Part shown: positions 27,549 through 35,645 of the stretch, piece by piece
Layout: each line of letters begins with the position of its first letter
Position numbering within the stretch: position 1 is the stretch's first letter
Source of the DNA: a beta proteobacterium AAP51
GTDB taxonomy: Bacteria > Pseudomonadota > Gammaproteobacteria > Burkholderiales > Burkholderiaceae_C
Direction: 5' to 3'
DNA: 64,000 nucleotides
Assembly: GCA_001295905.1 (NCBI GenBank)
Contig: LJHT01000051.1
Location: 1 to 64,000, forward strand
The notes under the pieces: model-generated
Databases searched by the model: none
What the model saw: only the letters and a program-made list of their open reading frames with translations
Told to the model about the DNA's origin: nothing
Position numbers and translations under genes: made by a program

Positions 27549-28844
27549 ATGTCCCACCCCCACCCCGGCCTGCAGGCCCGACTGCGGCGCGCTCTGGCCG
27601 TGCTGGCCTGCGGCGCTGCCAGCCTGCTGGCCACCGCCGGCCACGCCCAGGGTCTGAGCTACATCGGCCAGCAGATCGTGCCCAGCGGCGCCTCGTTCCA
27701 GGGCACCACCATCGGCGGTCTGTCGGGCATTGACTTCCGGGCCAGCGACGGCCGCTACCTGGCGCTGAGCGACGACCGCAGCGGCGCGCGCTTCTACGAG
27801 CTGTCGCTCGACCTGAGCCAGTTCCGCCGCAGTGCCAGCCCCGGCCAGGCGGGTGTGAACTTCCTGGGCGTGACCACGCTGCGCCAGGGTGACGGCACGC
27901 CCTATGCCGCCAACACCGTGGACCCCGAGGCGCTGCGCCTGAACCCCGCCACCGGGCGGCTGGTGTGGAGCAACGAGGGCCAGCGCGGCGGTGCCGGCGT
28001 GCCGGCACTGCAGAACCCCACCGTGCGCGAGATGGGCAACGACGGCATCGCCCTGCGTGACTACGCCGTGCCCGGCCGCTACAACCCGGCGGGCAGCGTG
28101 GCGGGCACATCCCCGGGCGACACCGGCATCCGCAACAACCTGGCCTTCGAGAGCCTGAGCTTCAGCACCGACGGCCGCACGCTGTACACCGCCACCGAAA
28201 ACGCGCTGGTGCAGGACGGGCCGGCGGCCAGCGTCTCGCAGGGTTCGATGTCGCGCATCCTTTCCTTCGATGCGGCCACGGGCCAGGCCGGCGCCGAGTT
28301 CGCCTACCCCGTGGCCCCGGTGGTGCTGCCGCCGCTGGGCGGCGGCTTTGCCACCAACGGCCTGGTGGAACTGCTCGCCGTCGGCGACCGCCAGTTCATC
28401 GCGGTGGAACGTTCCTTCGCTGTGGGCGCGGCCACGCCGGGCGTCGGCCCCAACGGGCTGCCCACCGGCAACACCATCCGCCTGTTCTACGTGGATGCGC
28501 GCAGCGCCACCGATGTCTCAGGCTTCGATCTCACCGGCAGCCAGCCCTACACCCCCGTGAGCAAGACGCTGCTGCTGGACCTGTCGGACCTGCGCCAGGA
28601 CGACGGCAGTGCGCTGGCGCTGGACAACATCGAAGGCATCACCTGGGGCCCGGAATTCCAGGGTCGCCCGACGCTGCTGCTGGTGTCGGACAACAACTTC
28701 GGCGCCGCGCAGTTCACGCAGTTCGTGGCCTTGTCGGTCACCGCGCCCATCCCCGAGCCGGGTACCGCCTTGCTGTGCCTGGCCGGCGGCGCTTTCCTGC
28801 TGACGCAGCGTGCGCGTTTTCAGCGCAGCTCGCCGTCCAGGTAG
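27549..28844 (+). CDS. Esterase-like phytase family protein with PEP-CTERM anchor
   Basis: 431 residues from ATG 27549, preceded by GGAGG. Signal peptide (LAVLACGAASLLATAGHA), then a phytase-like (PF13449) beta-propeller with GGLSGIDF, YLALSDDRSGARFYEL, DPEALRL and NIEGITWGPE. The C terminus is a sorting signal: IPEPGTALLCLAGGAFLL then basic TQRARFQR, the PEP-CTERM pattern read by exosortase. It is therefore exported and probably surface or exopolysaccharide-associated. No exosortase gene is in the window. Its last 25 bp overlap the convergent ychJ-like gene. Confidence 0.88.
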   Translation: MSHPHPGLQARLRRALAVLACGAASLLATAGHAQGLSYIGQQIVPSGASFQGTTIGGLSGIDFRASDGRYLALSDDRSGARFYELSLDLSQFRRSASPGQAGVNFLGVTTLRQGDGTPYAANTVDPEALRLNPATGRLVWSNEGQRGGAGVPALQNPTVREMGNDGIALRDYAVPGRYNPAGSVAGTSPGDTGIRNNLAFESLSFSTDGRTLYTATENALVQDGPAASVSQGSMSRILSFDAATGQAGAEFAYPVAPVVLPPLGGGFATNGLVELLAVGDRQFIAVERSFAVGAATPGVGPNGLPTGNTIRLFYVDARSATDVSGFDLTGSQPYTPVSKTLLLDLSDLRQDDGSALALDNIEGITWGPEFQGRPTLLLVSDNNFGAAQFTQFVALSVTAPIPEPGTALLCLAGGAFLLTQRARFQRSSPSR

Positions 28845-29209
28845 AACCAGCACCCGGCCTCGCGCAGGAAGCGGCTGGTCTCCACCAGCCGGTGGGCGCG
28901 GCCGGCCAGCTTGCTGCGCGCGACGAATTCGACCTCGGCGCTGTCGGGCCCGGTGAGGGTGTGCCGCTTCACTTCCAGGCCCAGCCAGCGCAGCCCGGGT
29001 TCGAACTCGAAGGGGCCTGCGGGCCGCGTTCGGGGGTGCCAGGTGGCCAGCAGGTAATCGGGCCGCTCCAGCACATAGGCCGCATAGCGTGAACGCATCA
29101 GCGCCGCGGCGTCGGGCGCCTGCAGGTGTTGCGGGCCGGCGTGCCAGCGGCCGCAGCAGGCGTCGTAGTTCAACAGGCTGCCGCAGGGGCAGGGCAGGGG
29201 GGTGTTCAT
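28820..29209 (-). CDS. YchJ family protein (UPF0225, SEC-C zinc motif)
   Basis: 129 residues from ATG 29209. The N-terminal CPCGS-x(6)-CC motif with the following H is the SEC-C-like zinc site. The family core ALMRSRYAAYVLERPDYLLATWHP and the C-terminal SRFLREAGCWFYLDGEL follow, a NTF2-like fold. Homologues are small uncharacterised cytosolic proteins. It lies 53 bp downstream of the XRE regulator on the same strand. The 3' end overlaps the PEP-CTERM gene by 25 bp. Confidence 0.9.
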   Translation of the reverse strand: MNTPLPCPCGSLLNYDACCGRWHAGPQHLQAPDAAALMRSRYAAYVLERPDYLLATWHPRTRPAGPFEFEPGLRWLGLEVKRHTLTGPDSAEVEFVARSKLAGRAHRLVETSRFLREAGCWFYLDGELR

Positions 29210-29262
29210 GGGCTTGCAGTGTGCCTGTGCCTGTGCCTCCTTCAGCCCTGAGCCTTCGGTCT

Positions 29263-30006
29263 TCATGCCGGGGGCTCGCGCAGCAGCGCGCGGAAGGGCG
29301 CGAACAGCCACGAGCGCATGCCCACCAGCAGCGTGTAGGCCTGTTTCTCCTCCGCCGGCAGCTTCTGGCCCAGCGTGTGCTGCTGCGCGAAGTCTTGCGC
29401 CAAGCGCTGCAGGCGTTCGTTGAACAGCGCGGCCTGGGCCGGCGTCACCTGGCCGTGCACCAGCATCAGCAGTTCGCCGTGGCCGTCGAAGCCGCCCTGG
29501 AAGTAGTCGGCCACGGCATGCGCACGGAAGAACTGCATCACGGGGCCGTGCGGCCGCCAGCGGAAGGTCTTGTCGATCTTCAGCCGGTAGCGGTTGTTGG
29601 CCCGCAGTTCGATGAAGCCCAGCTTGTCCAGCGCCAGCAGGCAGGCCACGGCCTGCGGCTTGCTGAGCGTGTAGGTCTGCACGATCTGCTCGAGCGACCA
29701 GCCGCTTTGCGTGCAGATGGCGGCCAGCAGCAGCTTGGGGTCGGCCACCACGGCGCGCTCCTGCTCCAGCGTGAGTTCGCGGCGCGGCGGGCTGGCCAAG
29801 GCCACCTCGCGCGCGAGTTCGGCGAAGTCCATCTTCAGCACCGCCAGCACTTCGTCGATGCGTGACAGCGGCATGTCGGCCTTGGCAAACAGCCGCTTCA
29901 CGCTGCTTTCGGCCAGGCCCAGCTCGCGGGCCACATCGGCGTAGGTGAGGCCGGCGCGGCGCAACTCGGCCTTCAGCACGGTGACGAGATCTCGGCTGCT
30001 GCTCAT
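29263..30006 (-). CDS. XRE-type helix-turn-helix transcriptional regulator
   Basis: 247 residues from ATG 30006, preceded by GGAGG (30012-30016). The N-terminal HTH is LTYADVARELGLAESSVKRLFAK (residues ~20-42). A long C-terminal region (~190 residues) has SLEQIVQTYTLSKPQAVACLLALDKLGFIEL, itself resembling a winged helix, then a conserved tail of unknown role. An inverted repeat 15 bp upstream of the start suggests autoregulation. Confidence 0.88.
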   Translation of the reverse strand: MSSSRDLVTVLKAELRRAGLTYADVARELGLAESSVKRLFAKADMPLSRIDEVLAVLKMDFAELAREVALASPPRRELTLEQERAVVADPKLLLAAICTQSGWSLEQIVQTYTLSKPQAVACLLALDKLGFIELRANNRYRLKIDKTFRWRPHGPVMQFFRAHAVADYFQGGFDGHGELLMLVHGQVTPAQAALFNERLQRLAQDFAQQHTLGQKLPAEEKQAYTLLVGMRSWLFAPFRALLREPPA

Positions 30007-30020
30007 CGAAGCCTCCAGAA

Positions 30021-30037
30021 GTATCGCCAAACGATAC
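30021..30037. promoter_or_regulatory. Inverted repeat, probable operator of the XRE regulator
   Basis: GTATCG-CCAAA-CGATAC, a perfect 6-5-6 inverted repeat just upstream of the regulator's Shine-Dalgarno, in the gap to the divergent YiaA-like gene. Cro/C1-type repressors bind sites of this size, so autoregulation and control of the divergent gene are plausible. Confidence 0.55.
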
Positions 30038-30132
30038 CGCAAAGCCCAAACACTGCAACGTCCCCCGGGGGGATAGATACCCTCCGCGGAAACGCAGACG
30101 ATGCACCCGTGTTCAACATTCACCCCACCGAC

Positions 30133-30594
30133 ATGCAAGCCCATCGCACCCACGCCCCCACCGCTATCCGCCAGGACACCAAGGCCTGGCGCGTGCAGGT
30201 CTGGGCCAGTTTCGGCATTGCCGCCACGCTGTGCGGCACCGGCCTGGCCTGGCTGCCGGGGCAGGACCTCGACCGCGCCTTCATGGTGATGGGCTACCTC
30301 TTCACGCTGTCGGCCGCCTTCGCAGTGAGCAAGTACGTGCGTGACAACGAAGGCCGCCGTGTCGACACGCCGATGTGGGGCCTGGTGGTTTGGGGCGGCT
30401 TCGCCCTGGCCATGGGCCTGACGGCCTGGGGCCTGTGGCGCATGGAGATCAACCCGACCTACAAGGCCTTCCTGGCCGTGAGCTGGCTCTTCCTGATCTC
30501 CAGCGTGTTCACGCTGGCCAAGACCCTGCGCGACGCGCACGAAGCTGCGCTGGCCCTGGCACGCCAGCAAGGCGCCGAAGACACCCTGCAATGA
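30133..30594 (+). CDS. YiaA/YiaB-like inner membrane protein
   Basis: 153 residues from ATG 30133; a GTG at 30109 is an alternative. Four membrane helices in two hairpins of the YiaAB two-helix domain: VWASFGIAATLCGTGLAWL, AFMVMGYLFTLSAAFAVSKYVRDN, then MWGLVVWGGFALAMGLTAWG and KAFLAVSWLFLISSVFTLAKTLRD. E. coli homologues are of unknown function. First gene of a plus-strand run through the exported protein, DUF2145 and amidohydrolase genes. Confidence 0.88.
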   Translation: MQAHRTHAPTAIRQDTKAWRVQVWASFGIAATLCGTGLAWLPGQDLDRAFMVMGYLFTLSAAFAVSKYVRDNEGRRVDTPMWGLVVWGGFALAMGLTAWGLWRMEINPTYKAFLAVSWLFLISSVFTLAKTLRDAHEAALALARQQGAEDTLQ

Positions 30595-30620
30595 ACTGCC
30601 CAACCCCGGAGAACCGCACC

Positions 30621-31034
30621 ATGAAGAAGCTCTTGATCGCCTGCACGCTGGCCGCTGCCCTGGTGGCCCACCCGGCGCAGGCCCACCGCGACACCGCGGT
30701 GTCTGAACTCAGCGCGCTGTCGGCCTTGCCGATTGCCGTTTCGGTGGCGGCGCCGGTGGTGCTGCTGTCGGCCGGCGCCGCCTTCACGGTGGTGGCGGTC
30801 GAGGCCACCTCGGCCGGCACCGTGTGGGTGCTGGAACGCGCCAGCGACGGTGCCCGCGCCAGCGTCACGCTCAGCGCCGCGGCGGTGGGCGGGGTCTCGG
30901 TGCTGGCCGGTGCCACCGTGGTGGCCGTGGCCAGCACGGCGGGCTGGGTGCTTTCGGTGGCCGGCAAGGCTGTGGCTTTCATACCGAATGAAATCGGCCG
31001 TGCTTTGCTGCACAACGAACGGGTGACACGATGA
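30621..31034 (+). CDS. Small exported hydrophobic protein of DUF2145 module A
   Basis: 137 residues, start ATG 30621 with GGAG upstream. Signal peptide MKKLLIACTLAAALVAHPAQA. The mature part is Ala/Val/Ser-rich with amphipathic or membrane-spanning stretches (IAVSVAAPVVLLSAGAAFTVVAV, VLAGATVVAVASTAGWVLSV) and a charged tail. I do not recognise a family. Its stop overlaps the DUF2145 start (ATGA), so the two are translationally coupled. A similarly placed small exported protein precedes the second DUF2145 gene at 35146. Confidence 0.75.
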   Translation: MKKLLIACTLAAALVAHPAQAHRDTAVSELSALSALPIAVSVAAPVVLLSAGAAFTVVAVEATSAGTVWVLERASDGARASVTLSAAAVGGVSVLAGATVVAVASTAGWVLSVAGKAVAFIPNEIGRALLHNERVTR

Positions 31035-31846
31035 GCGCCATGGCTTCCACCCTCCACAAGCTCGTCGCCGCGGCCGTGCTGGCCTTGAGCCTGGCTGCGG
31101 CCACCCCCCCGGCCCAGGCCGGCCGCAGCTGCGAAGCCCGCCTGCCCGATGCCGGCGCCGTGGTGCGCGGGCTCGACCTGGCCGAGCGCACTGCCCGCGC
31201 GCTGGACGCCAGCGGCGCCGAGGTGGTGCTGCTGGCGCGCGCCGGGCAAGACCTCTCGAAGTACGGCCTGCGCTGGAGCCACCTGGGCCTGGCCTACAAG
31301 GAAACCACCGACAGCGGCACGCGCTGGCGCGTGGTGCACAAGCTGAACCACTGCGGCAGCGCGCGTGCCGACCTCTACCGCCAGGGCCTGGCCGAGTTTT
31401 TCCTCGACGACCCGCACGAGTACCGCGCCGGCTACGCCGTGCTCTCGGCCGAACTGCAATACGGCCTGCACGCGCTGCTGCACGACAACCGCAGCGTGCA
31501 ACGCCTGCACACACCGGCCTACAACATGGTGGCCTACCCTTGGGCCCAGCAGTACCAGCAGAGCAACCAGTGGGTGATCGAGACCATGGCCATGGCGCTG
31601 GAGCCGGCGGCGCTGTCGCGCGACCGCGCCCAGGCCTGGCTGCGCTTCAAGGGTTACGAGCCCACCACGTTGCGGCTGGGCGCCATGACGCGCCTGGGTG
31701 CGCGCATGAGCGCGGCCAACGTGGCCTTCGACGACCACCCCAACCACCAGCGTTTCGCCGATCGCATCGACACCATCACCGCCGATTCGGTGTTCGAGTG
31801 GCTGCGCCGCGCCGGTTTGTCCGAAACGCTGAAGGAGTTGCGCTGA
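31031..31846 (+). CDS. DUF2145 protein A (Ser variant)
   Basis: 271 residues with a signal peptide (LVAAAVLALSLAAATPPAQA). Shared DUF2145 blocks: LARAGQDLSKYGLRWSHLGLAYKE and QQYQQSNQWVIETMA, then RAQAWLRFKGYEPTT. In paralogue B (35646-36632) the corresponding motif is QNCNQWVVEVLA. The SH-x-G block followed by N-C-N-Q-W recalls the His then Cys order of permuted papain-like (NlpC/P60-related) folds. In this copy the candidate nucleophile Cys is Ser. Exported; reaction unknown. Overlaps neighbours at both ends by ATGA/TGATG. Confidence 0.85.
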   Translation: MSAMASTLHKLVAAAVLALSLAAATPPAQAGRSCEARLPDAGAVVRGLDLAERTARALDASGAEVVLLARAGQDLSKYGLRWSHLGLAYKETTDSGTRWRVVHKLNHCGSARADLYRQGLAEFFLDDPHEYRAGYAVLSAELQYGLHALLHDNRSVQRLHTPAYNMVAYPWAQQYQQSNQWVIETMAMALEPAALSRDRAQAWLRFKGYEPTTLRLGAMTRLGARMSAANVAFDDHPNHQRFADRIDTITADSVFEWLRRAGLSETLKELR

Positions 31847-33099
31847 TGATGAACCGCCGCCATGCCCTGTGCTGCGGCGCGGCCATGGCCGCCGGGCTGT
31901 TCACGGGGCTGCTCACGCCCCGGCCCGCGCGCGCCGCGCTGCGCAACCCCTGCCTCGGCCCGCTGCCGCCTGCGCTGGCGCAGCACCCGCTGGTGCGGGC
32001 CGCCTTCGAAGGCGTGAACGCCAACCGCCTGGTGGACACCCACGCCCACCTGCTGGGCAACGGCGACAGCGGCAGCGGCTGCACCGTGCACCCGTCCATG
32101 CACCAGTGGTGGCGGCCCACCGAGGTGCTGCGCCGCCGCGCCATCCTTAACGCGGCCTGCGTGCCGGCCGATGCGGCTTCGGTCGACCGCAGCTACCTGC
32201 AACGCCTGCAAGACCTGGCCGGCGGCTTTCCTGCCGGCGCGCGCTGGTGGCTCTATGCCTTCGAGAACGCCTACACCGACGCCGGTCGCCCCGACCCCGA
32301 GCACACCACCTTCCACGTGCCCAACGCCTACGCGGCGCAGGTGGCCGCAGCCGAACCGGCGCGCTTCGACTGGGTGAGTTCGGTGCACCCCTACCGCGAA
32401 GACGCGCTCGCGGCCCTGGCCGCCACGCTGGACGCTGGCGCGGTGGCCGTGAAGTGGTTGCCCAGCACGATGAACATCGACCCCGCCGATGCACGCTGCC
32501 GGCCCTACTTCGAACTGCTGGCCCGGCGCCGCGTGCCGCTGGTGGTGCATTGCGGCGAAGAGAAGGCCGCCCCCGGTGCCGGCCGCGACGAGCTGGGCAA
32601 CCCGCTGCTGCTGCGCGTGCCGCTGGGGCTGGGCGTGCGCGTGATCGCGGCGCACTGCGCCTCGCTGGGCAAGGCGGTGGACACCGAAAGCCGCAGCCGG
32701 CGCGAGGTGCCGGCCTTCGACCTCTTCGCCCGCCTGATGGACGAGCCGGCGCACCAGGGCCTGCTCTTCGGCGACCTCTCGGCCGTGTTCCAGCGCAACC
32801 GCAAGCCCGCGGTGTGGCAGGCGGTGCTGCAGCGCACGGCCTGGCATGGCCGGCTGCTGCACGGCAGCGACCACCCGCTGCCAGGCCTGATGCCGCTGTT
32901 CTCGCTGCCGGCGCTGGTGAAGGCCGGCGTGCTGCCCGAGGCCGAGGCCCCGGTGCTGCAGCAGGTGCGCGAACACAACCCGTTGGTGTTCGACTTCATG
33001 CTCAAGCGCCGCCTGCGCTGGCAGGGCCAGGCGCTGCCGGCCGCCGTGTTCGAAGCCGCGGCGCTGGTGCAGCAGCCCGCTACAGTGCCGGGCGGCTGA
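31846..33099 (+). CDS. Exported amidohydrolase-family metal-dependent hydrolase
   Basis: 417 residues, start overlapping the DUF2145 stop (TGATG). The N terminus has a twin-Arg-like NRRHALCCGAAMAAGLFTG export signal ending at ARA. TIM-barrel metallohydrolase landmarks: VDTHAHLLGNG (first metal pair), VAVKWLPSTMNID, PLVVHCGEEKAA, VIAAHCASLG and LLHGSDHPLPGL (Asp). It resembles the PF04909 amidohydrolase group. Its coupling to DUF2145 suggests the two act on the same extracytoplasmic substrate, which is unknown. Confidence 0.8.
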   Translation: MMNRRHALCCGAAMAAGLFTGLLTPRPARAALRNPCLGPLPPALAQHPLVRAAFEGVNANRLVDTHAHLLGNGDSGSGCTVHPSMHQWWRPTEVLRRRAILNAACVPADAASVDRSYLQRLQDLAGGFPAGARWWLYAFENAYTDAGRPDPEHTTFHVPNAYAAQVAAAEPARFDWVSSVHPYREDALAALAATLDAGAVAVKWLPSTMNIDPADARCRPYFELLARRRVPLVVHCGEEKAAPGAGRDELGNPLLLRVPLGLGVRVIAAHCASLGKAVDTESRSRREVPAFDLFARLMDEPAHQGLLFGDLSAVFQRNRKPAVWQAVLQRTAWHGRLLHGSDHPLPGLMPLFSLPALVKAGVLPEAEAPVLQQVREHNPLVFDFMLKRRLRWQGQALPAAVFEAAALVQQPATVPGG

Positions 33100-33133
33100 A
33101 CCGCCCGCGCCCCGCCCCCACCCGAGGAAAGCC

Positions 33134-35071
33134 GTGCCCACCCCGTCCATCCCCGCGCCCGAAGCCCCGCACGAGCACCCCAACCAGTTCGCGCTGCTCG
33201 GCCAGCGCCGTTTCGGCCCGTTCTTCTGGGTGCAGTTCCTCGGTGCCGGCAACGACAACGTCTTCAAGTTCGCCTTCACGGTGCTGGTGACCTACCAGCT
33301 GCAGGTGCAGTGGCTGCCGGCTTCCCTGGCCGGGCTGGTGATCGGCGGGCTGTTCATCCTGCCCTTCGTGCTGTTCTCGGCCACCAGCGGGCAGCTGGCC
33401 GACAAGCACGACAAGGCCCGGCTCATCCGCTTCACGAAAGACTTCGAGATCGCGGTGATGCTGCTGGCCGCGGCCGGCTTCCTGCTGCAGAACATCCCGG
33501 TGCTGCTGCTCAGCATCTTTCTCATGGGCCTGCAGAGCACGCTCTTCGGCCCGGTGAAGTTCGCCTACCTGCCGCAGCACCTGAACGAGCGTGAACTCAC
33601 CGGTGGCAACGGCATGGTGGAGATGGGCACCTTCGTGGCCATCCTGCTGGGCAACGTGGCCGGCGGGCTGCTGATCGCGGTGCCCCAGGTAGGCCCGCAG
33701 TACGTGGCCGTGGCCTGCGTGCTGCTGGCCTTGCTGGGGCGCGTGGCGGCGCAGGCGGTGCCGCTGTCGCCGGCCACCGACCCCGGGCTGAAGATCAACT
33801 GGAACCCCTTCACCGAAACCTGGCGCAACCTGAAGCTGGCCCGTGGCAGCCTGGTGGTGTTCCGCTCGCTGCTGGGCATCAGCTGGATGTGGTTCTTCGG
33901 CGCGGTGTTCCTGAGCCTTTTTCCCGCCTTCGCCAAGGACGTGCTGCGCGGCGACGAGCAGGTGGCTTCGCTGCTGCTGGTGGTGTTTTCGGTGGGCATC
34001 GGCATCGGCTCGCTGCTGTGCGAGCTGCTGAGCCGGCGGCATGTGGAAATCGGCCTCGTGCCGCTGGGGGCCATCGGCATGAGCGTCTTCGCTGCCGATC
34101 TGTACTTCGCCAGCCGCGGCCTGGCCGGCCCAGCCGGCGGGGGCGCGTTCACGCTGGCCGCCTTCGTGGCGCAGCCTGCCCACTGGCGCGTGATGGCCGA
34201 CCTGGCGCTGCTGGCGCTGTTTGCCGGCATCTACAGCGTGCCCATGTACGCGCTCATCCAGCTGCGCAGCCAGCCCACGCACCGCGCGCGCATCATCGCG
34301 GCCAACAACATCCTGAACGCGCTGTTCATGGTGGTCAGCAGCATCGGCGTGGGTGCGTTGCTGGCGGCGAACTTCACCATCCCGCAGGTCTTCCTGGTGG
34401 TGGCGCTGCTCAACGCCGTGGTGGCGGGCTACATCTTCCTGCTGGTGCCGGAGTACCTGCTGCGCTTCCTGGCCTTCCTGCTCACGCGCTGCATCTACCG
34501 CTTCCAGGTGCGCAACGACGAGCACATTCCCGCCCAGGGCGCGGCCATCCTGGTGTGCAACCACGTGAGCTACATCGACGCCGTGGTGCTGATGGCGGCC
34601 AGCCCGCGGCCCATCCGCTTCATCATGGACCACCGCATCTTCGCCACGCCGGTGCTGGGCTGGCTGTTCAAGCTGGGCAAGGCCATCCCCATCGCGCCGC
34701 AGAAGGAAGACCCGGCGGCCTACGAGCGCGCCTTCGAACAGGCGGGCGCGGTGCTGGCCGATGGCGAGCTGCTGGCCATCTTTCCGGAAGGCGGCATCAC
34801 GCGCGACGGCAGCCTGGGTGAATTCAAGGGCGGCGTGATGAAGATCCTGCAAGCCCACCCCGTGCCCGTGGTGCCGCTGGCGCTGCACAACCTGTGGGGC
34901 AGCTTCTTCAGCCGCATCGAAAAGGGCTCGGCGATGGTGAAGCCTTTCCGCCGGGGCCTCTTCAGCCGCGTGGGCCTGGTGGCCGGGCCGGCGCTGCCGC
35001 CGGCCGAAGTGACACCGGCACTATTGCGCGAACGCGTGGCCGCACTGCTGCAGACCGAGGCGGCGGCGTAG
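33134..35071 (+). CDS. LplT-like MFS transporter fused to PlsC acyltransferase
   Basis: 645 residues from GTG 33134, preceded by GAGGAAA. Residues 1-~420 are a 12-helix MFS permease of the lysophospholipid transporter type (FLGAGNDNVFKFAF, GQLADKHDKARLIR). Residues ~430-640 are a 1-acylglycerol-3-phosphate acyltransferase domain with NHVSYIDA (HX4D), IFPEGGITRDG and VPVVPLAL. E. coli Aas is PlsC plus an acyl-ACP synthetase with LplT separate; here the transporter and acyltransferase are joined and the ligase domain is missing. Probably flips and re-acylates lysophospholipids using acyl-ACP or acyl-CoA. Confidence 0.9.
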   Translation: MPTPSIPAPEAPHEHPNQFALLGQRRFGPFFWVQFLGAGNDNVFKFAFTVLVTYQLQVQWLPASLAGLVIGGLFILPFVLFSATSGQLADKHDKARLIRFTKDFEIAVMLLAAAGFLLQNIPVLLLSIFLMGLQSTLFGPVKFAYLPQHLNERELTGGNGMVEMGTFVAILLGNVAGGLLIAVPQVGPQYVAVACVLLALLGRVAAQAVPLSPATDPGLKINWNPFTETWRNLKLARGSLVVFRSLLGISWMWFFGAVFLSLFPAFAKDVLRGDEQVASLLLVVFSVGIGIGSLLCELLSRRHVEIGLVPLGAIGMSVFAADLYFASRGLAGPAGGGAFTLAAFVAQPAHWRVMADLALLALFAGIYSVPMYALIQLRSQPTHRARIIAANNILNALFMVVSSIGVGALLAANFTIPQVFLVVALLNAVVAGYIFLLVPEYLLRFLAFLLTRCIYRFQVRNDEHIPAQGAAILVCNHVSYIDAVVLMAASPRPIRFIMDHRIFATPVLGWLFKLGKAIPIAPQKEDPAAYERAFEQAGAVLADGELLAIFPEGGITRDGSLGEFKGGVMKILQAHPVPVVPLALHNLWGSFFSRIEKGSAMVKPFRRGLFSRVGLVAGPALPPAEVTPALLRERVAALLQTEAAA

Positions 35072-35145
35072 CGCCTGCTTGCAGAACCCCGCAGCCGCTG
35101 CGCTACGATGCATTCAACGCTGCTCTCATGAAGGGAAGGATTTCC

Positions 35146-35634
35146 ATGACGCAAGAGAACCTCCGCGCCACCTCCATGCCCGCCCGCCTGGTGGCGCTGG
35201 CCTTGCTGCTGGGTGCCTGCGCGCTGCCGGCGCTGGCCAGCAGCTCGGCCAGCTCGGCTTCATCAGATAGCGTGTCCACCTCGGTGGGCAGCAGTTCCAC
35301 CTCCATCCAGACCTCGAGCGAAAGCTCCTCCGGCGACAACAAGGTGGCCGAGGGTGACTACCGCATCATCGAGGTCGCCGAAGCCCCGGCCCGTGCCGGC
35401 ACCGTGCGCCTGAAGCTGCACGCCGTGGCCGACGATGCCAAGCAGGGCGAGTTCTTCCTTTACATGCCGCAAGAGGCCTATGACCAGAGCCGCCTGGGCC
35501 AGGGCAGCGTGGTCACCGCCCGTGCCAAGGCCTACGGCCTCGAGTTCGCGAAGGCCCAGGCCGGCAAGCCCTTCTTCCTGGTGCTGGCCGACGAGTGGTT
35601 CCGCGAACTGCAGAACCGCGTCGTCCGCCTCTGA
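35146..35634 (+). CDS. Small exported Ser-rich protein of DUF2145 module B
   Basis: 162 residues from ATG 35146, 5 bp after AAGGGAAGGA; ATG 35128 is an alternative. Signal peptide LVALALLLGACALPALA, then a remarkable low-complexity stretch of Ser, Thr and Ala (about residues 25-60: SSASSASSDSVSTSVGSSS and onward) before a compact domain (DYRIIEVAEAPARAGTVRLKL to FRELQNRVV). Function unknown. It immediately precedes the second DUF2145 gene, mirroring the 30621/31031 pair. The -10-like TACGAT (35104-35109) lies upstream. Confidence 0.78.
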   Translation: MTQENLRATSMPARLVALALLLGACALPALASSSASSASSDSVSTSVGSSSTSIQTSSESSSGDNKVAEGDYRIIEVAEAPARAGTVRLKLHAVADDAKQGEFFLYMPQEAYDQSRLGQGSVVTARAKAYGLEFAKAQAGKPFFLVLADEWFRELQNRVVRL

Positions 35635-35645
35635 CCGCGCCCCGC

